This document shows positions 37,112-46,191 of a stretch of DNA of 64,000 nucleotides, in pieces (within the stretch, counting starts at the first letter, position 1; each line of letters starts with the position of its first letter). Source of the DNA: Puia sp. (GTDB lineage: Bacteria > Bacteroidota > Bacteroidia > Chitinophagales > Chitinophagaceae); contig JARLGZ010000269.1 of assembly GCA_031292515.1 (NCBI GenBank), forward strand, positions 455,730 to 519,729, given 5' to 3'. Both the position numbers and the translations under genes were made by a program. Under the pieces are notes generated by a model, which ran no database searches, had not been told where the DNA came from, and saw only the letters and a program-made list of their open reading frames with translations.

Positions 37112-37891
37112 ATGAAAATAAAAAACCTTCCCTCCCGCTCTCCGGTCTTCAACCTGCTTTTCATCCTTTTTTCGATATCCCTGGCCGCGCACGGCCAGAC
37201 AGCGGATGAGATCGTCTCCAAACATATTGCAGCCCTGGGCGGCAAAGACCTGCTCAATTCCCTCCGGACCGTTTACCTGGAAGGTGTCACCGTACTCCCG
37301 AACGGCACCGAGATCGACTCGAAGACCTGGCGGGTCAACGGCCGGGTTTCCCGGCAGGAGATCTCTCTGCCAATGGGCAACTCGGTCATGATCGTTACCC
37401 CGCAGCAGGGGCTCAGATCGAATCCCCGCAATGGCGGCGCTTTCGAACCCATCCCCGATGAACAGTTGAAGACCTTGCAGATGCAACTGGACCTCGCGGG
37501 CCCTTTCGTGGACTATGCCGCCAAAGGATATTCCCTCGAATCGCTGGGCATGGATACGGTGAACGCCGCTCCCTGTTATAAACTCCGCCTCACCACGAAA
37601 TCGGGGTTGGCCATCCTTTATTTCCTGGACGCAAAGACCTATTATATCGTAAGGGAGACACGAAAAGGAAGCGGGATGTTTGGCGGCGGTCGCAGCAGGG
37701 GCAACGGTAATGGCGGCGGCGCCGCACCCAACCCGGAGGCAACCTATAACATTGATTTCTCGGACTATCAGAAGACCCCCGAAGGATACGTCTTTCCGGC
37801 TACCATGATCGTAGCGGGAGGACCAAGAACCAGTTTTGAGAAGATAGACGTCAACAAACCCGTCGACGAGGCAAAATTGAGCAAACCCTGA
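37112..37891 (+). CDS. Secreted LolA-like protein, paralogue 1
   Basis: A 259-residue exported protein (signal about 1-28, ending AHGQ). It opens with TADEIVSKHIAALGGKDLLNSL, a pattern common in secreted Bacteroidota proteins of an outer-membrane-lipoprotein-sorting-like beta fold, and has LQMQLDLAGPFVDYAAKGYSLESLG and FSDYQKTPEGYVFPATM. A Gly/Asn/Arg-rich loop (GMFGGGRSRGNGNGGGA, about 186-202) is absent from its neighbour. The following gene is a clear paralogue on the same strand. Function unknown; lipid or polysaccharide binding is possible from the fold. Confidence 0.7.
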   Translation: MKIKNLPSRSPVFNLLFILFSISLAAHGQTADEIVSKHIAALGGKDLLNSLRTVYLEGVTVLPNGTEIDSKTWRVNGRVSRQEISLPMGNSVMIVTPQQGLRSNPRNGGAFEPIPDEQLKTLQMQLDLAGPFVDYAAKGYSLESLGMDTVNAAPCYKLRLTTKSGLAILYFLDAKTYYIVRETRKGSGMFGGGRSRGNGNGGGAAPNPEATYNIDFSDYQKTPEGYVFPATMIVAGGPRTSFEKIDVNKPVDEAKLSKP

Positions 37892-37939
37892 TCGTCATTA
37901 ACATTTCGTTAAATGCAGATCCTCGCGGGGAAATGGGTA

Positions 37940-37967
37940 TGCCGGCCAAACCGGCATGGTATTTTTA
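37940..37967 (+). terminator. Terminator after paralogue 1
   Basis: A 7-bp GC stem (37940-37946 with 37952-37958, loop of 5) followed by GGTATTTTTAT. It separates the two paralogues into different transcripts. Confidence 0.6.
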
Positions 37968-37998
37968 TAAAAGGTATGGCGGGGGCATGAAATAGTTC

Positions 37999-38006
37999 TA
38001 TGTTTG
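37999..38006 (+). promoter_or_regulatory. Putative -7 element of paralogue 2
   Basis: TATGTTTG matches TAnnTTTG, 49 nt before ATG 38056, just after the terminator of the preceding gene. No good -33 element. Confidence 0.4.
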
Positions 38007-38055
38007 CCGGCTTAAATGACACACTCTATCATCAAAAGAAATTAAAAACACACGA

Positions 38056-38775
38056 ATGAAAATACGCAGCATCATTTTTGGGATTATAGCCTCGGCGGCC
38101 ATATTCCCCGTACACGCACAGACCGTCGATGAGATCATCAACAAGAACACCGAAGCCCGCGGAGGAAAAGACAAGATCAATTCCATTCAAACAATCCACC
38201 TCGAAAGTTCGGTGGAAGTCATGGGTAACGACGCCACCAGCAGCACCTTTATCGTAAATGGAAAAGGCTATAAGAACATGCTGAACTTCAACGGCCAGCA
38301 AATCATCCAATGCGTGACCGATAAAGGTGGCTGGTCCGTAAACCCGTTGATGGGCCAGACTCGCCCGCAAGCCCTTTCCGCCGACCAGATAAAGGCAGCC
38401 CAATCACAGCTCGATCTCAGCGGCCCTCTCGTCGACTACGCCGCCAAAGGCAATAAAGTGGAACTGGCAGGCAAAGAGGTTGTAAACGGCGCCTCCGCTT
38501 ACAACCTGAAGGTCACTACCAAAGACAATATTCCATTGAATTTGTATATCGATTCGGCTAGCTCGAATCTCGTGAAGTTTACCAGCAGCATGAACATGGG
38601 TGGTCAGCAAATGGAAACCACCATCACCTTCTCCGATTACCGGAAGACGGAATCAGGCTATGTATTCGCCTATGCCCAGCAGATCACACTGCCGCAGGTC
38701 ACGCTGAATATTACCCATAACAAAGTCGAGATCAACGGCACGATCGACCCGACCGTGTTCGATATGCCAAAATAA
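38056..38775 (+). CDS. Secreted LolA-like protein, paralogue 2
   Basis: A 239-residue exported protein (signal about 1-22, PVHAQ). It shares with the gene before it the opening TVDEIINKNTEARGGKDKINSIQTIHLE, the LQSQLDLSGPLVDYAAKGNKVELAG-type middle (written here as QSQLDLSGPLVDYAAKG) and FSDYRKTESGYVFAYA near the end, so the pair arose by tandem duplication. Each copy has its own promoter element. Function unknown. Confidence 0.7.
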   Translation: MKIRSIIFGIIASAAIFPVHAQTVDEIINKNTEARGGKDKINSIQTIHLESSVEVMGNDATSSTFIVNGKGYKNMLNFNGQQIIQCVTDKGGWSVNPLMGQTRPQALSADQIKAAQSQLDLSGPLVDYAAKGNKVELAGKEVVNGASAYNLKVTTKDNIPLNLYIDSASSNLVKFTSSMNMGGQQMETTITFSDYRKTESGYVFAYAQQITLPQVTLNITHNKVEINGTIDPTVFDMPK

Positions 38776-38782
38776 AAAAAGA

Positions 38783-39718
38783 TTAAAATCTGTAGTTCTT
38801 GAAACTCAAAACCTGCCGGCCTCCGAGCAGGTTTTGTTCTATAAAAGTCAGCAGGCGGTATTTCAGCCGCTCATGTTTATGCTTGCGGGCGTGTTTGATA
38901 TTTTTGTCATGCAGCTCGTCCGCCCAGTTGAACGCTACGATTCGCTCCCGCATGACGGCCGGATAAGAGCCCCTGTATACGGACAGGCCACGCAGGCTGC
39001 CGAAATAGAACTTCTCCGCTTCGTTTCTGAAAAGATCCTCGGCCGCCCGCTGGCCCTTGTGGATGACCTCGAATGCCTTTCTTTTCTGTTGCATATAACG
39101 CGGTGGCCTGACCCAGCCATAATGATAGATACAGGCATCCACACGCGCTACCTTTAATTTGTAGGTTCCTTTTTTCTGGCGGTAGTGGATCCCGTCGAAA
39201 TCAGGGATCCGGCGGAAAGACTGGGCGGACTCCCAGGAATGAATTTCGCCGCGGTTACGGACGATACGGATCTCATCCGAATACCAGGCATGGGACGTAA
39301 TATAATGATCATAGTCGCCCCAGAAATGCTTGTAATGGAAGAGCAGGCCTTCGATAGAGGAGTCGGCGAATACCTCCTCGCAACGCTTCCTGATAAGCGG
39401 CAGATAGCGTTCATGCACCACTTCGTCGCTTTGCAGGTAGAACAGCCAATCGCCTGTGCAGGCAGCCTTGGCGATGTCGGTCTGATGGGCATGCTCCATA
39501 CCGCGGGGATACTTTTCAAGATCCCAGACCGTATGAATGATCTTTATTTTATCGGATCCGATACTCTCGATCTCAGCCAGAGTCCGGTCATCTTCGTCGC
39601 AATCCCCGAGGGCCACAACGAATTCATCTACCAAAGGAAGGATGGAAGCAATCGCCTGCTTAATAGGGTAATAAAGCTTTGTAGCATTTCTTACCATGGT
39701 AAATCCACTGATCGTCAT
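38783..39718 (-). CDS. Glycosyltransferase family 2 protein
   Basis: A 311-residue GT-A glycosyltransferase. The nucleotide-sugar site begins MTISGFTMVRNATKLYYPIKQAI, with VVALGDCDEDDRTLAEI; the acceptor-side motif LQSDEVVHERY (about 96-106) replaces the usual DxD. A C-terminal basic region (KHARKHKHERLKYRLLTF) could touch membranes. Substrate unknown; no polysaccharide cluster is adjacent. It converges on paralogue 2 with 7 nt between stops. Confidence 0.85.
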   Translation of the reverse strand: MTISGFTMVRNATKLYYPIKQAIASILPLVDEFVVALGDCDEDDRTLAEIESIGSDKIKIIHTVWDLEKYPRGMEHAHQTDIAKAACTGDWLFYLQSDEVVHERYLPLIRKRCEEVFADSSIEGLLFHYKHFWGDYDHYITSHAWYSDEIRIVRNRGEIHSWESAQSFRRIPDFDGIHYRQKKGTYKLKVARVDACIYHYGWVRPPRYMQQKRKAFEVIHKGQRAAEDLFRNEAEKFYFGSLRGLSVYRGSYPAVMRERIVAFNWADELHDKNIKHARKHKHERLKYRLLTFIEQNLLGGRQVLSFKNYRF

Positions 39719-40216
39719 ATGCTGTTGAATTTATTGATAACGTTTTGTTGCCGGTGATCGGTATGCAAAACCCATGCAAGCATTGGATTAACAGATTAAT
39801 AACGAATTAAAGGACGATGAATGGCTCGTGTCCGGCGGGAATGTTCCATATGCACGGGCTGGATGGAGGTTTACGGACGAGCGACTAAAAATTCCCGGTG
39901 GGAAATGGCTTTTGCGGCCGATGGGTTGGTCAAAACGAAAAAATCAAAGGTGAATGCAGAAAAAGTATAGGTGAAAAGGAAGGACCGGAAGAGGGAAAAT
40001 CACAAGTAGATCTCCTATGTGGATAAGCCTTCTTTGGCACAATTTTTCCTTTAAACAGGAGTACCCAAAGTCTTTAATCCGGTCCCGCAGGCACAATAGT
40101 TCCTGCCGGCGCTCAAAATCCGTACGTATGAGAAAGACCATCGCCATCAACCTGGCATTCATCCTCCTGTATTATCTGTTCGTGCAGTTGATATTGTGGG
40201 TTCCCTATTGATTTAT
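39719..40216. other. Intergenic region with no firm gene
   Basis: A 498-base gap between two minus-strand genes. It holds overlapping short frames on both strands. The only one worth noting is 40128-40211 on the plus strand, a 27-residue hydrophobic peptide (MRKTIAINLAFILLYYLF...) without a recognisable ribosome-binding site or promoter; I do not count it as a gene. No clear promoter element for the glycosyltransferase was found. Confidence 0.35.
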
Positions 40217-40897
40217 TCAATCATTCGCATTGAGATCGGGTCTTCTTTCGCGTGTGCGCTTCAGGGACTCCTCGTGCCGCCACTCGTCTATTTTTTTCGG
40301 GTCTCCGCTAAGAAGGATCCCGGGCACCCGCGCCCCGCGGAAATCGGCGGGTCTCGTATATACGGGAGGCGCCAGTAAATTGTCCTGGAAGGAATCGAAA
40401 AGGGCCGAGGTCTCGTCGTTCAGTACACCGGGTATCAGCCTGCCTATGGCATCGACCAGGATCGCCGCCGGTAATTCGCCCCCGCTTAGCACATAATCGC
40501 CGATCGAGATTTCCCGGGTGACATACTGTTGCCGGATCCTTTCGTCGATCCCCTTATAATGCCCGCAGATGATCAGCAAATTATTCTTCAGGGAGAGTTG
40601 GTTGGCGGTTTTCTGTTGAAATTTTTCCCCATCCGGCGTCATAAAAATGATCTCATCATAGCGGGTGGTCTCTGACAGCGATTCGATCGCATTGGCCAGG
40701 GGCTCCGGCATCATCACCATACCGGCGCCACCGCCATACTGATAATCGTCTACCTGCCCATACTCATTGACCGCCCATTTCCGCAGGTGGTGGACCCCGA
40801 TTTCCAGCAGGCCTTTATCCCGGGCTCTTTTCAGGATGGAATGCGAGAGTGGGCTTTCCAGCAGTTCAGGCAGCACCGTGAGGATGTCGATTTTCAT
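40217..40897 (-). CDS. trmD: tRNA (guanine(37)-N1)-methyltransferase
   Basis: A 226-residue SPOUT methyltransferase that makes m1G37 in tRNA. The trefoil-knot motifs are present: [14 protein letters not shown] (about 111-124), [21 protein letters not shown] (about 131-151) and PGVLNDETS. The start is ATG 40897, which fits the family opening [12 protein letters not shown]; eight further codons upstream are open. It is separated from rpsP and rimM, its usual partners, which lie about 9 kb away on the other strand. A TATCTTTG element sits 4 nt upstream of the ATG. Confidence 0.96.
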   Translation of the reverse strand: MKIDILTVLPELLESPLSHSILKRARDKGLLEIGVHHLRKWAVNEYGQVDDYQYGGGAGMVMMPEPLANAIESLSETTRYDEIIFMTPDGEKFQQKTANQLSLKNNLLIICGHYKGIDERIRQQYVTREISIGDYVLSGGELPAAILVDAIGRLIPGVLNDETSALFDSFQDNLLAPPVYTRPADFRGARVPGILLSGDPKKIDEWRHEESLKRTRERRPDLNAND

Positions 40898-40901
40898 GGT
40901 C

Positions 40902-40909
40902 CAAAGATA
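40902..40909 (-). promoter_or_regulatory. Putative -7 element of trmD (leaderless?)
   Basis: Minus strand TATCTTTG matches TAnnTTTG and ends 4 nt before the trmD ATG. Transcription would start at the initiation codon. No -33 TTTG seen. Confidence 0.4.
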
Positions 40910-40922
40910 AGCCGGCAGCATT

Positions 40923-41309
40923 CTATTCCTCTAAAAAATCGCCGAGCTCCCGCCTGTCTTTTTTGGTAGGTCGCCCGATCTTGCTTTGACGCTTACCGGT
41001 GTTGAAGCTCGTCGCCTGGAAACGCAAGCCCTCCATCTCATCGGGCGGAGTCAGGTCGGTATAATAATTGATGGCTTCTGAATATTGCAGACGGTGGTCG
41101 AGAAGGCCGGTGACTTTGATACGCCAGCGCCGGGCCTCGGTTTTTATATCGTATTCATCGCCGATATTGACAGACCGGGCAGCCTTGACGGCATCCCCAT
41201 TCAGTTTGACCTTCCCTTTGTCGCAGGCATCGGCAGCCTGCGCCCTCGTCTTAAACAGCCGGATCGACCACAGGTATTTGTCGATGCGTAGTTTCTCTTT
41301 TTCAGGCAT
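40923..41309 (-). CDS. S4-domain RNA-binding protein (Hsp15-like)
   Basis: A 128-residue protein whose N-terminal S4 domain (about 6-70; [32 protein letters not shown] in pattern, then VNIGDEYDI) resembles Hsp15/RqcP. The basic C-terminal tail ([17 protein letters not shown]) is typical. Hsp15 binds stalled 50S subunits carrying nascent chains. It lies 25 nt upstream of the trmD start on the same strand. Confidence 0.88.
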   Translation of the reverse strand: MPEKEKLRIDKYLWSIRLFKTRAQAADACDKGKVKLNGDAVKAARSVNIGDEYDIKTEARRWRIKVTGLLDHRLQYSEAINYYTDLTPPDEMEGLRFQATSFNTGKRQSKIGRPTKKDRRELGDFLEE

Positions 41310-41326
41310 GGCGCAATTTATTTCTC

Positions 41327-42691
41327 TTATTTCTCCGCAAAATATTTATGGAAATACGGGATCGTCTCGATCCCCTTATAGAAGTTCACCAACCCGAATT
41401 TCTCGTTCGGCGAATGCAGGTTATCGCTGTCCAGCCCAAATCCCATAAATACGATCTTAATGCCCAGCTCCTTTTCGAACAGCGCACAAATCGGGATGCT
41501 CCCGCCGCCACGAACCGGGATGGGTGCCTTGTGAAATACCGCCTCGATGGCACTGGCGGCCGCGCGGTAAGCCTTGCTATCGATGGGCGTCATATAGGGT
41601 TCGCCGCCATGATGCTCCTCCGCCCTGACGGTGACGCTGGCAGGCGCGATCTTTTTGAAATAGTTCAGTAGTTTTTCGGTGATCACCCCTGCCGACTGGT
41701 TGGGCACCAGGCGCGCGGAGATCTTGGCCGTCGCCCTGGAAGGCAACACCGTTTTTGCGCCTTCTCCGGTATAACCGCCCCAGATGCCGTTCAGCTCCAG
41801 CGTGGGACGGATACCGGTGCGCTCGTTTGTCGTATAGCCTTTTTCCCCCCACAGCTCCTCAACGCCCAGGTCTTTCTTGTATGCCGCTTCATCATAGGGT
41901 GCCGCCGCCATCAGCTTGCGTTCCGCGGGGGTGGCTTCGACGACCCCGTCGTAAAATCCGGGGATCGTAATGTGATTATTCGCGTCATGACAGGAAGCGA
42001 TCATCTGCGCCAGGATGGTGATCGGGTTGGCCACGGCCCCGCCATACACGCCGCTGTGGAGATCGCGGTTGGCGCCGGTGACTTCCACCTCGATATAAGA
42101 GAGGCCCCGTACCCCGATATCGATAGAAGGCGTTTCGAGGCTCAGCATCGCCGTGTCGCTGATCAGGATCACATCGGCCTTGAGCAGGTCTCTGTGAGAG
42201 GTGACAAACTTCGCCAGGTTGGGACTCCCGATCTCTTCTTCCCCCTCGATGATGAATTTCACATTCGTCGGCAGGGTGCCGGTCCGCACCATGATCTCAA
42301 AGGCCTTGACATGCATATAGAACTGGCCTTTATCGTCGGCTGAACCGCGGGCATAGATCTTCCCATCCTTGATCACCGGGTCGAAAGGACCGCTGTGCCA
42401 AAGTTCCAGGGGGTCCGGCGGCTGTACGTCGTAGTGGCCATAGACCAGGACAGTCGGACGGGACGGATCACCGATCTTCTCGGCATAGACCACGGGGTGC
42501 CCCTCGGTAGCATAGATCTCCGCCTTGTCGACACCCGCATCCAGCAGCCTTTGTTTTACCGCTTCCGCGCATTTTTGCATATCCGGTTTATGCTCGCTGC
42601 GGGCGCTGACGGAAGGGATGCGCAGCAATTCCAGCAATTCTTCCAGGAACCGGTCTTTATTCTTATCGAGATATTCTTTCCAGGTCTGCAT
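41327..42691 (-). CDS. M20 family dipeptidase
   Basis: A 454-residue metallopeptidase. Zinc site segments are visible: VYGHYDVQPPDPLELWHSGPF with the first His and Asp (about 83-103), ARGSADDKGQFYMH, IEGEEEIGSPN (catalytic Glu pair) and GGSIPICALFEKEL; the final His lies in GLDSDNLHSPNEKFG. Between them sits the dimerisation domain. Relatives cleave dipeptides in the cytoplasm (no signal peptide is present). It ends 17 nt before the start of the S4 gene on the same strand, so the two may be cotranscribed. Confidence 0.92.
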   Translation of the reverse strand: MQTWKEYLDKNKDRFLEELLELLRIPSVSARSEHKPDMQKCAEAVKQRLLDAGVDKAEIYATEGHPVVYAEKIGDPSRPTVLVYGHYDVQPPDPLELWHSGPFDPVIKDGKIYARGSADDKGQFYMHVKAFEIMVRTGTLPTNVKFIIEGEEEIGSPNLAKFVTSHRDLLKADVILISDTAMLSLETPSIDIGVRGLSYIEVEVTGANRDLHSGVYGGAVANPITILAQMIASCHDANNHITIPGFYDGVVEATPAERKLMAAAPYDEAAYKKDLGVEELWGEKGYTTNERTGIRPTLELNGIWGGYTGEGAKTVLPSRATAKISARLVPNQSAGVITEKLLNYFKKIAPASVTVRAEEHHGGEPYMTPIDSKAYRAAASAIEAVFHKAPIPVRGGGSIPICALFEKELGIKIVFMGFGLDSDNLHSPNEKFGLVNFYKGIETIPYFHKYFAEK

Positions 42692-42722
42692 AGTTTCAAA
42701 TTATCAGGTTCAAATTATCCGG

Positions 42723-43856
42723 CTAATGTAAGTCGTTTTTACGTAAGTTGTTTTTGGCCATCTCGTTTTCGGACCGGGTGGCCATTGCCATTTCCATCCG
42801 GTGCTTACGGTTCGGCGCCACATTGTCAAACTCCCATTCTATGCGCTCCCGGAAAGGATGCTGCCGTACGGAGCAATCGTCTTTGGTACAGATATTACAG
42901 GAGAAGTCGAGACAGCCGTCGGAGTGGACGAAGAATTCCATGGCCTCCCCGAATTCGGTCCTGATCAGCGATACCAGGGCGTCGATCTCCTGATGAGCCT
43001 GGTGTACATTGAGATACCAGGGCACGGTCAGGTGGCAGTCCACATGCAGCAGCCCGCCATATTTAATGACCCGGAGATTGTGGAGGTCGATCCAGTTTGC
43101 ACGCCGGTGATGGTTGAGGAAGCCCACCATTCTTTCCAGCAGCTTCTTATCGGCTTCATCCATGATCCCGGCAATGGAGCTGCGGAGGATCCGGTATCCC
43201 GTATAGATGATGATCCCGGCAAATATCAGGGAGACAACGCTGTCCAGCCGGTTTTGCCGGGTAAAATAGATGATCCCCAGTCCCAGGATGATCCCCGCCG
43301 TGGAATAGGTATCCGTCTGCAGGTGTTTTCCACTCGCGACCAAAGCGATCGACCGGTTCTTTTTCCCCTTGCGGATGCAGATGGCGCCGGCGACGAAATT
43401 GACGATGCCGGTGATGGTTATCAGCCCGATCCCATAGTTGAGCTGCCGCAGGGCATGCGGGTGTATAAAATTGATGATGGCTTCATAGACGATGATGCAA
43501 CCCGCCATTAGTACCAGGGCGCCCTCTACGGCCGCGGACAGGAATTCCGCCTTTCCATGACCGTAAGGGTGGTTTTCATCGCGGGGCCGCCCCGAAATAT
43601 ACAGGCTATACAGGCTGATGACCCCGGCGATTACATTGACCGTGCTTTCCAGCGCATCCGTGAGGATCGCCACCGATTGGGTCAGATAATAGGCGGCGAT
43701 CTTTATCGCGAACAGTGCGATAGCAATCACTACGACCCATTGCTGGACCCGGATATTTTCTTCGCTTTTCTCCACCGCCGTCTTTTTTCGTAAACGCTCA
43801 TCCCTTCTGAAAACCTCTCCCGGGGCATCTGCCACTCGTCGTCGCCCCAACTCCAC
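42723..43856 (-). CDS. Cation diffusion facilitator transporter with Cys-rich tail
   Basis: A 377-residue CDF family metal exporter. Transmembrane segments fill about residues 40-225, with metal-site motifs LTDALESTVNVIAG and HPYGHGKAEF. The cytoplasmic C-terminal domain (LHNLRVIKYGGLLHVDCHLTVP) is followed by a cysteine-rich stretch DGCLDFSCNICTKDDCSVR (about 315-333) that could bind Zn, Fe or another thiophilic metal. The start is not certain: the frame begins with GTG 43856 in a low-complexity stretch, and a second GTG at 43775 would remove 27 non-conserved residues. Confidence 0.88.
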   Translation of the reverse strand: MELGRRRVADAPGEVFRRDERLRKKTAVEKSEENIRVQQWVVVIAIALFAIKIAAYYLTQSVAILTDALESTVNVIAGVISLYSLYISGRPRDENHPYGHGKAEFLSAAVEGALVLMAGCIIVYEAIINFIHPHALRQLNYGIGLITITGIVNFVAGAICIRKGKKNRSIALVASGKHLQTDTYSTAGIILGLGIIYFTRQNRLDSVVSLIFAGIIIYTGYRILRSSIAGIMDEADKKLLERMVGFLNHHRRANWIDLHNLRVIKYGGLLHVDCHLTVPWYLNVHQAHQEIDALVSLIRTEFGEAMEFFVHSDGCLDFSCNICTKDDCSVRQHPFRERIEWEFDNVAPNRKHRMEMAMATRSENEMAKNNLRKNDLH

Positions 43857-43910
43857 TCATCACTGTCTGCCCATCCCCGCCCGCCACGGCCTGCTCTCCT
43901 TCACTCATCC

Positions 43911-43977
43911 CTGACTACCCACTACTCATCCTCCATTCACCACTGACCACTCACTACTCACTACTGACTACTGACTT
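43911..43977 (-). repeat. Heptamer repeat cluster B at the LptF/G gene end
   Basis: Six clean units of the 7-bp repeat at 43936-43977 plus two decayed units from 43911. In sense orientation of the permease gene they read TRGTSAG; they encode its last residues (KSVVSSE) and contain its TAG stop. Confidence 0.85.
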
Positions 43978-45396
43978 CCTCGCCCACATGGCCTTGATTG
44001 TTTTTATCATACGGAAGTAGAATTCCTTATTGAATAATTGAGAATCGTTCAGCGCCTTATAAGTGAGGAAGAGCCCGATAGGAGTCAGGACATAAGTAGC
44101 GAGCCACATACCGGGGATCGGCTCGAGCACATCCTGCTTGACGAGTTTTTTGCCAAAGTTGTTCAGCAGGAAGAAAATGACAAAGAAGATGACCGCAAAC
44201 ACCAGGGGCAGACCGATGCCGCCCTTGCGGATGATGGAGCCCAGGGGGGCTCCGATCAGGAACATAACGAGACAGGCTATGGAGAGCGTTACTTTCTCAT
44301 GCCAGGCGATCAGGTGCTGGAGCAGCTCCTGCCGTTGGTTATTGTACAGGTAGGAGGGTTGTTCGATGTTTATTTTTAAGCCGTTGATCGCGGACAAAGC
44401 CCGTTCCCTGACTGCGGACCGGACGCTGTCGGGCAAGAGTTCGTGCAGGGATTTTGCATGGCCGATAGGCGGCGCTTTCGGCATTGTCTTGTTCGTATCG
44501 AGGAATTTCAAAAAAGGAAGCGACGTACGCAGGTCTCTGTCCATTCTTTTGTCATAGGAGGCGAGCCCCTTCTCGATGGAATCGATATTTTTGTCAAGTT
44601 GACGCATGCTGAGCATCTGGTAGTTGGACTTAAAGGCGCTGTCACTCGTTTTGTTGAGCTTAAAAGAGCTCAGGTCGAACATTTTATTGTATTCCCTGAA
44701 GCCGATACGGACAAACTCCGTGTTGGTGGACATCCGGTCGCCTTTTTCACGATACAGCCATCCGTTTTGCAATTTGAACTCGAGGGATCGCTTATCGGGA
44801 GTGACCGTCATCTTCCCGCTGTCGGCGATGATGACATCGTCCTGGAGCTGGTAGTTTTGTTCGTAGATCACGATATTGTGGATCGTCGATCCGTCCGGGT
44901 CCTTTTTCCCGATCTTGATCACATAACCGTCGATCTTGTCGTAGAATACCCCCTCCTTGATATCGAAGGCCGGTTTGGTTACGATGATATCGTATTTGAG
45001 GGTATTCATTTTCAGGTTGGCTACCGGTATGATATAGTTGTTAAAGAGGAATGCCAGACCGCAGATCAGCAGGCTGGTGATGAACAGGGGACGCATAAAC
45101 CGCAGCAAGGGAATCCCCGCGGATTTAATCGCGACCAGCTCGAAGGTTTCGCCCAGGTTTCCGAAGGTCATAATGGAAGACAGCAATACGGCCAGCGGCA
45201 GGGCCAGCGGTACCAGCGTGGCGCTGAGGTAGCCGATAAACCGCACAATGGTCAGGGTATCGACGCCCTTGCCGACGATATCGTCGATATAAAGCCAGAA
45301 AAACTGTAATACCAGCACGAACAGGGTGATAAAAAAAGTGGCTATAAAGGGACCAATGAACGATTTGACGATAAGCTTATCCAGTTTTTTTATCAC
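43954..45396 (-). CDS. LptF/LptG family LPS export permease
   Basis: A 480-residue permease of the YjgP/YjgQ family. Six transmembrane helices are seen: three near the N-terminus (within about 10-120) and three near the C-terminus (about 355-450), flanking a periplasmic beta-jellyroll (about 130-330). With LptB it would move lipopolysaccharide toward the outer membrane. I favour GTG 45396 (VIKKLDKLIVKSFIGPF, like typical LptF/G starts) over the ATG at 45462. The C-terminal seven residues are encoded by the heptamer repeat, so the end of this protein has evidently been rewritten by repeat growth. Confidence 0.9.
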   Translation of the reverse strand: MIKKLDKLIVKSFIGPFIATFFITLFVLVLQFFWLYIDDIVGKGVDTLTIVRFIGYLSATLVPLALPLAVLLSSIMTFGNLGETFELVAIKSAGIPLLRFMRPLFITSLLICGLAFLFNNYIIPVANLKMNTLKYDIIVTKPAFDIKEGVFYDKIDGYVIKIGKKDPDGSTIHNIVIYEQNYQLQDDVIIADSGKMTVTPDKRSLEFKLQNGWLYREKGDRMSTNTEFVRIGFREYNKMFDLSSFKLNKTSDSAFKSNYQMLSMRQLDKNIDSIEKGLASYDKRMDRDLRTSLPFLKFLDTNKTMPKAPPIGHAKSLHELLPDSVRSAVRERALSAINGLKINIEQPSYLYNNQRQELLQHLIAWHEKVTLSIACLVMFLIGAPLGSIIRKGGIGLPLVFAVIFFVIFFLLNNFGKKLVKQDVLEPIPGMWLATYVLTPIGLFLTYKALNDSQLFNKEFYFRMIKTIKAMWARKSVVSSE

Positions 45397-45434
45397 AGGT
45401 GATGACTTTCTGAAATGATAGATACCTTTAATGC

Positions 45435-46172
45435 ATGAATATGGCAAAAATACAGCTTTCATCCGGACATAACGAGGGAAGGGGCGCCGGAGGGCCGGGC
45501 ATTTACCAAAATATTAATAGACGAAGCGAAGCGGATGAAGAGGGCGGTGCCGGCATGACGATCACGCCGGAAGAATGGGCACTCGTCAAAGACCCCGGCT
45601 TGATTTTCATGAAGAATGCCATCATCGGCAAGGCCGTCGCTCTTTTTGCCGGACTTACGGCGGAAATGACCGCCCGGTGGGAGCTTCAGCGGTGGCCTCC
45701 CCCGCTGACGGAATGGGTTCCTGCGATCGGCAGGATGGGGCCGAAGATATCGAGGGGAGAGAACTACCAGGGTTTGCCCTGGGTGGTCATGGATCACCCC
45801 CGTCTGTTTGGGAAAACAGACGTATTCGCGGTGAGGACCCTGTTCTGGTGGGGCCATTATTTCAGCGTCACGCTCCATCTCAAGGGCGTGTATAAGGAAC
45901 GGTGGCTTACCGTTATACAAGGGAACATCCCCCTGCTGGCCGGGGCCGGCTATCATGTATGCATATCGCAGGATGAATGGAGACACGAACTGGCCGCGGA
46001 CAATTATTGTCCCCTGACCGGTACAAGCCCCGAAAAGATCGCAGCCATCTGTGAAGAAGCGGCCTTCCTGAAATTCTCAGCTGTCGTGCCGCTCGCGGAA
46101 TGGAACGTTGCCCATGAACAAATCCTTCGCTTATATGAGGTCTTATTGCAGTCGCTCACCACTCACTACTGA
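45435..46172 (+). CDS. Protein of unknown function
   Basis: A 245-residue soluble protein with no domain I can name. The first 40 residues are low-complexity (Gly, Glu, Arg, Asn), and a second ATG at 45555 (MTITPEEWALVKDPG) may be the true start. The body is rich in Trp and ordered: GENYQGLPWVVMDHPRLFG and LFWWGHYFSVTLHLKG suggest a compact enzyme-like or binding fold. It is divergent from the permease and convergent with the START-like gene. The stop lies inside a heptamer repeat, so the last residues (LTTHY) come from the repeat. Confidence 0.6.
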   Translation: MNMAKIQLSSGHNEGRGAGGPGIYQNINRRSEADEEGGAGMTITPEEWALVKDPGLIFMKNAIIGKAVALFAGLTAEMTARWELQRWPPPLTEWVPAIGRMGPKISRGENYQGLPWVVMDHPRLFGKTDVFAVRTLFWWGHYFSVTLHLKGVYKERWLTVIQGNIPLLAGAGYHVCISQDEWRHELAADNYCPLTGTSPEKIAAICEEAAFLKFSAVVPLAEWNVAHEQILRLYEVLLQSLTTHY

Positions 46173-46189
46173 CTACTGACTACTGACTA
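46155..46189 (-). repeat. Heptamer repeat cluster C at a convergent gene end
   Basis: Five units of the 7-bp repeat, TRGTSAG when read on the minus strand. It begins 2 nt past the stop of the START-like gene and reaches into the end of the plus-strand gene, whose TGA it supplies. Confidence 0.85.
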
Positions 46190-46191
46190 CA

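Noticed and set aside
40128..40211. 27-residue hydrophobic peptide before the trmD end
   Set aside because: No ribosome-binding site, promoter or conservation evidence; such short frames are expected by chance.
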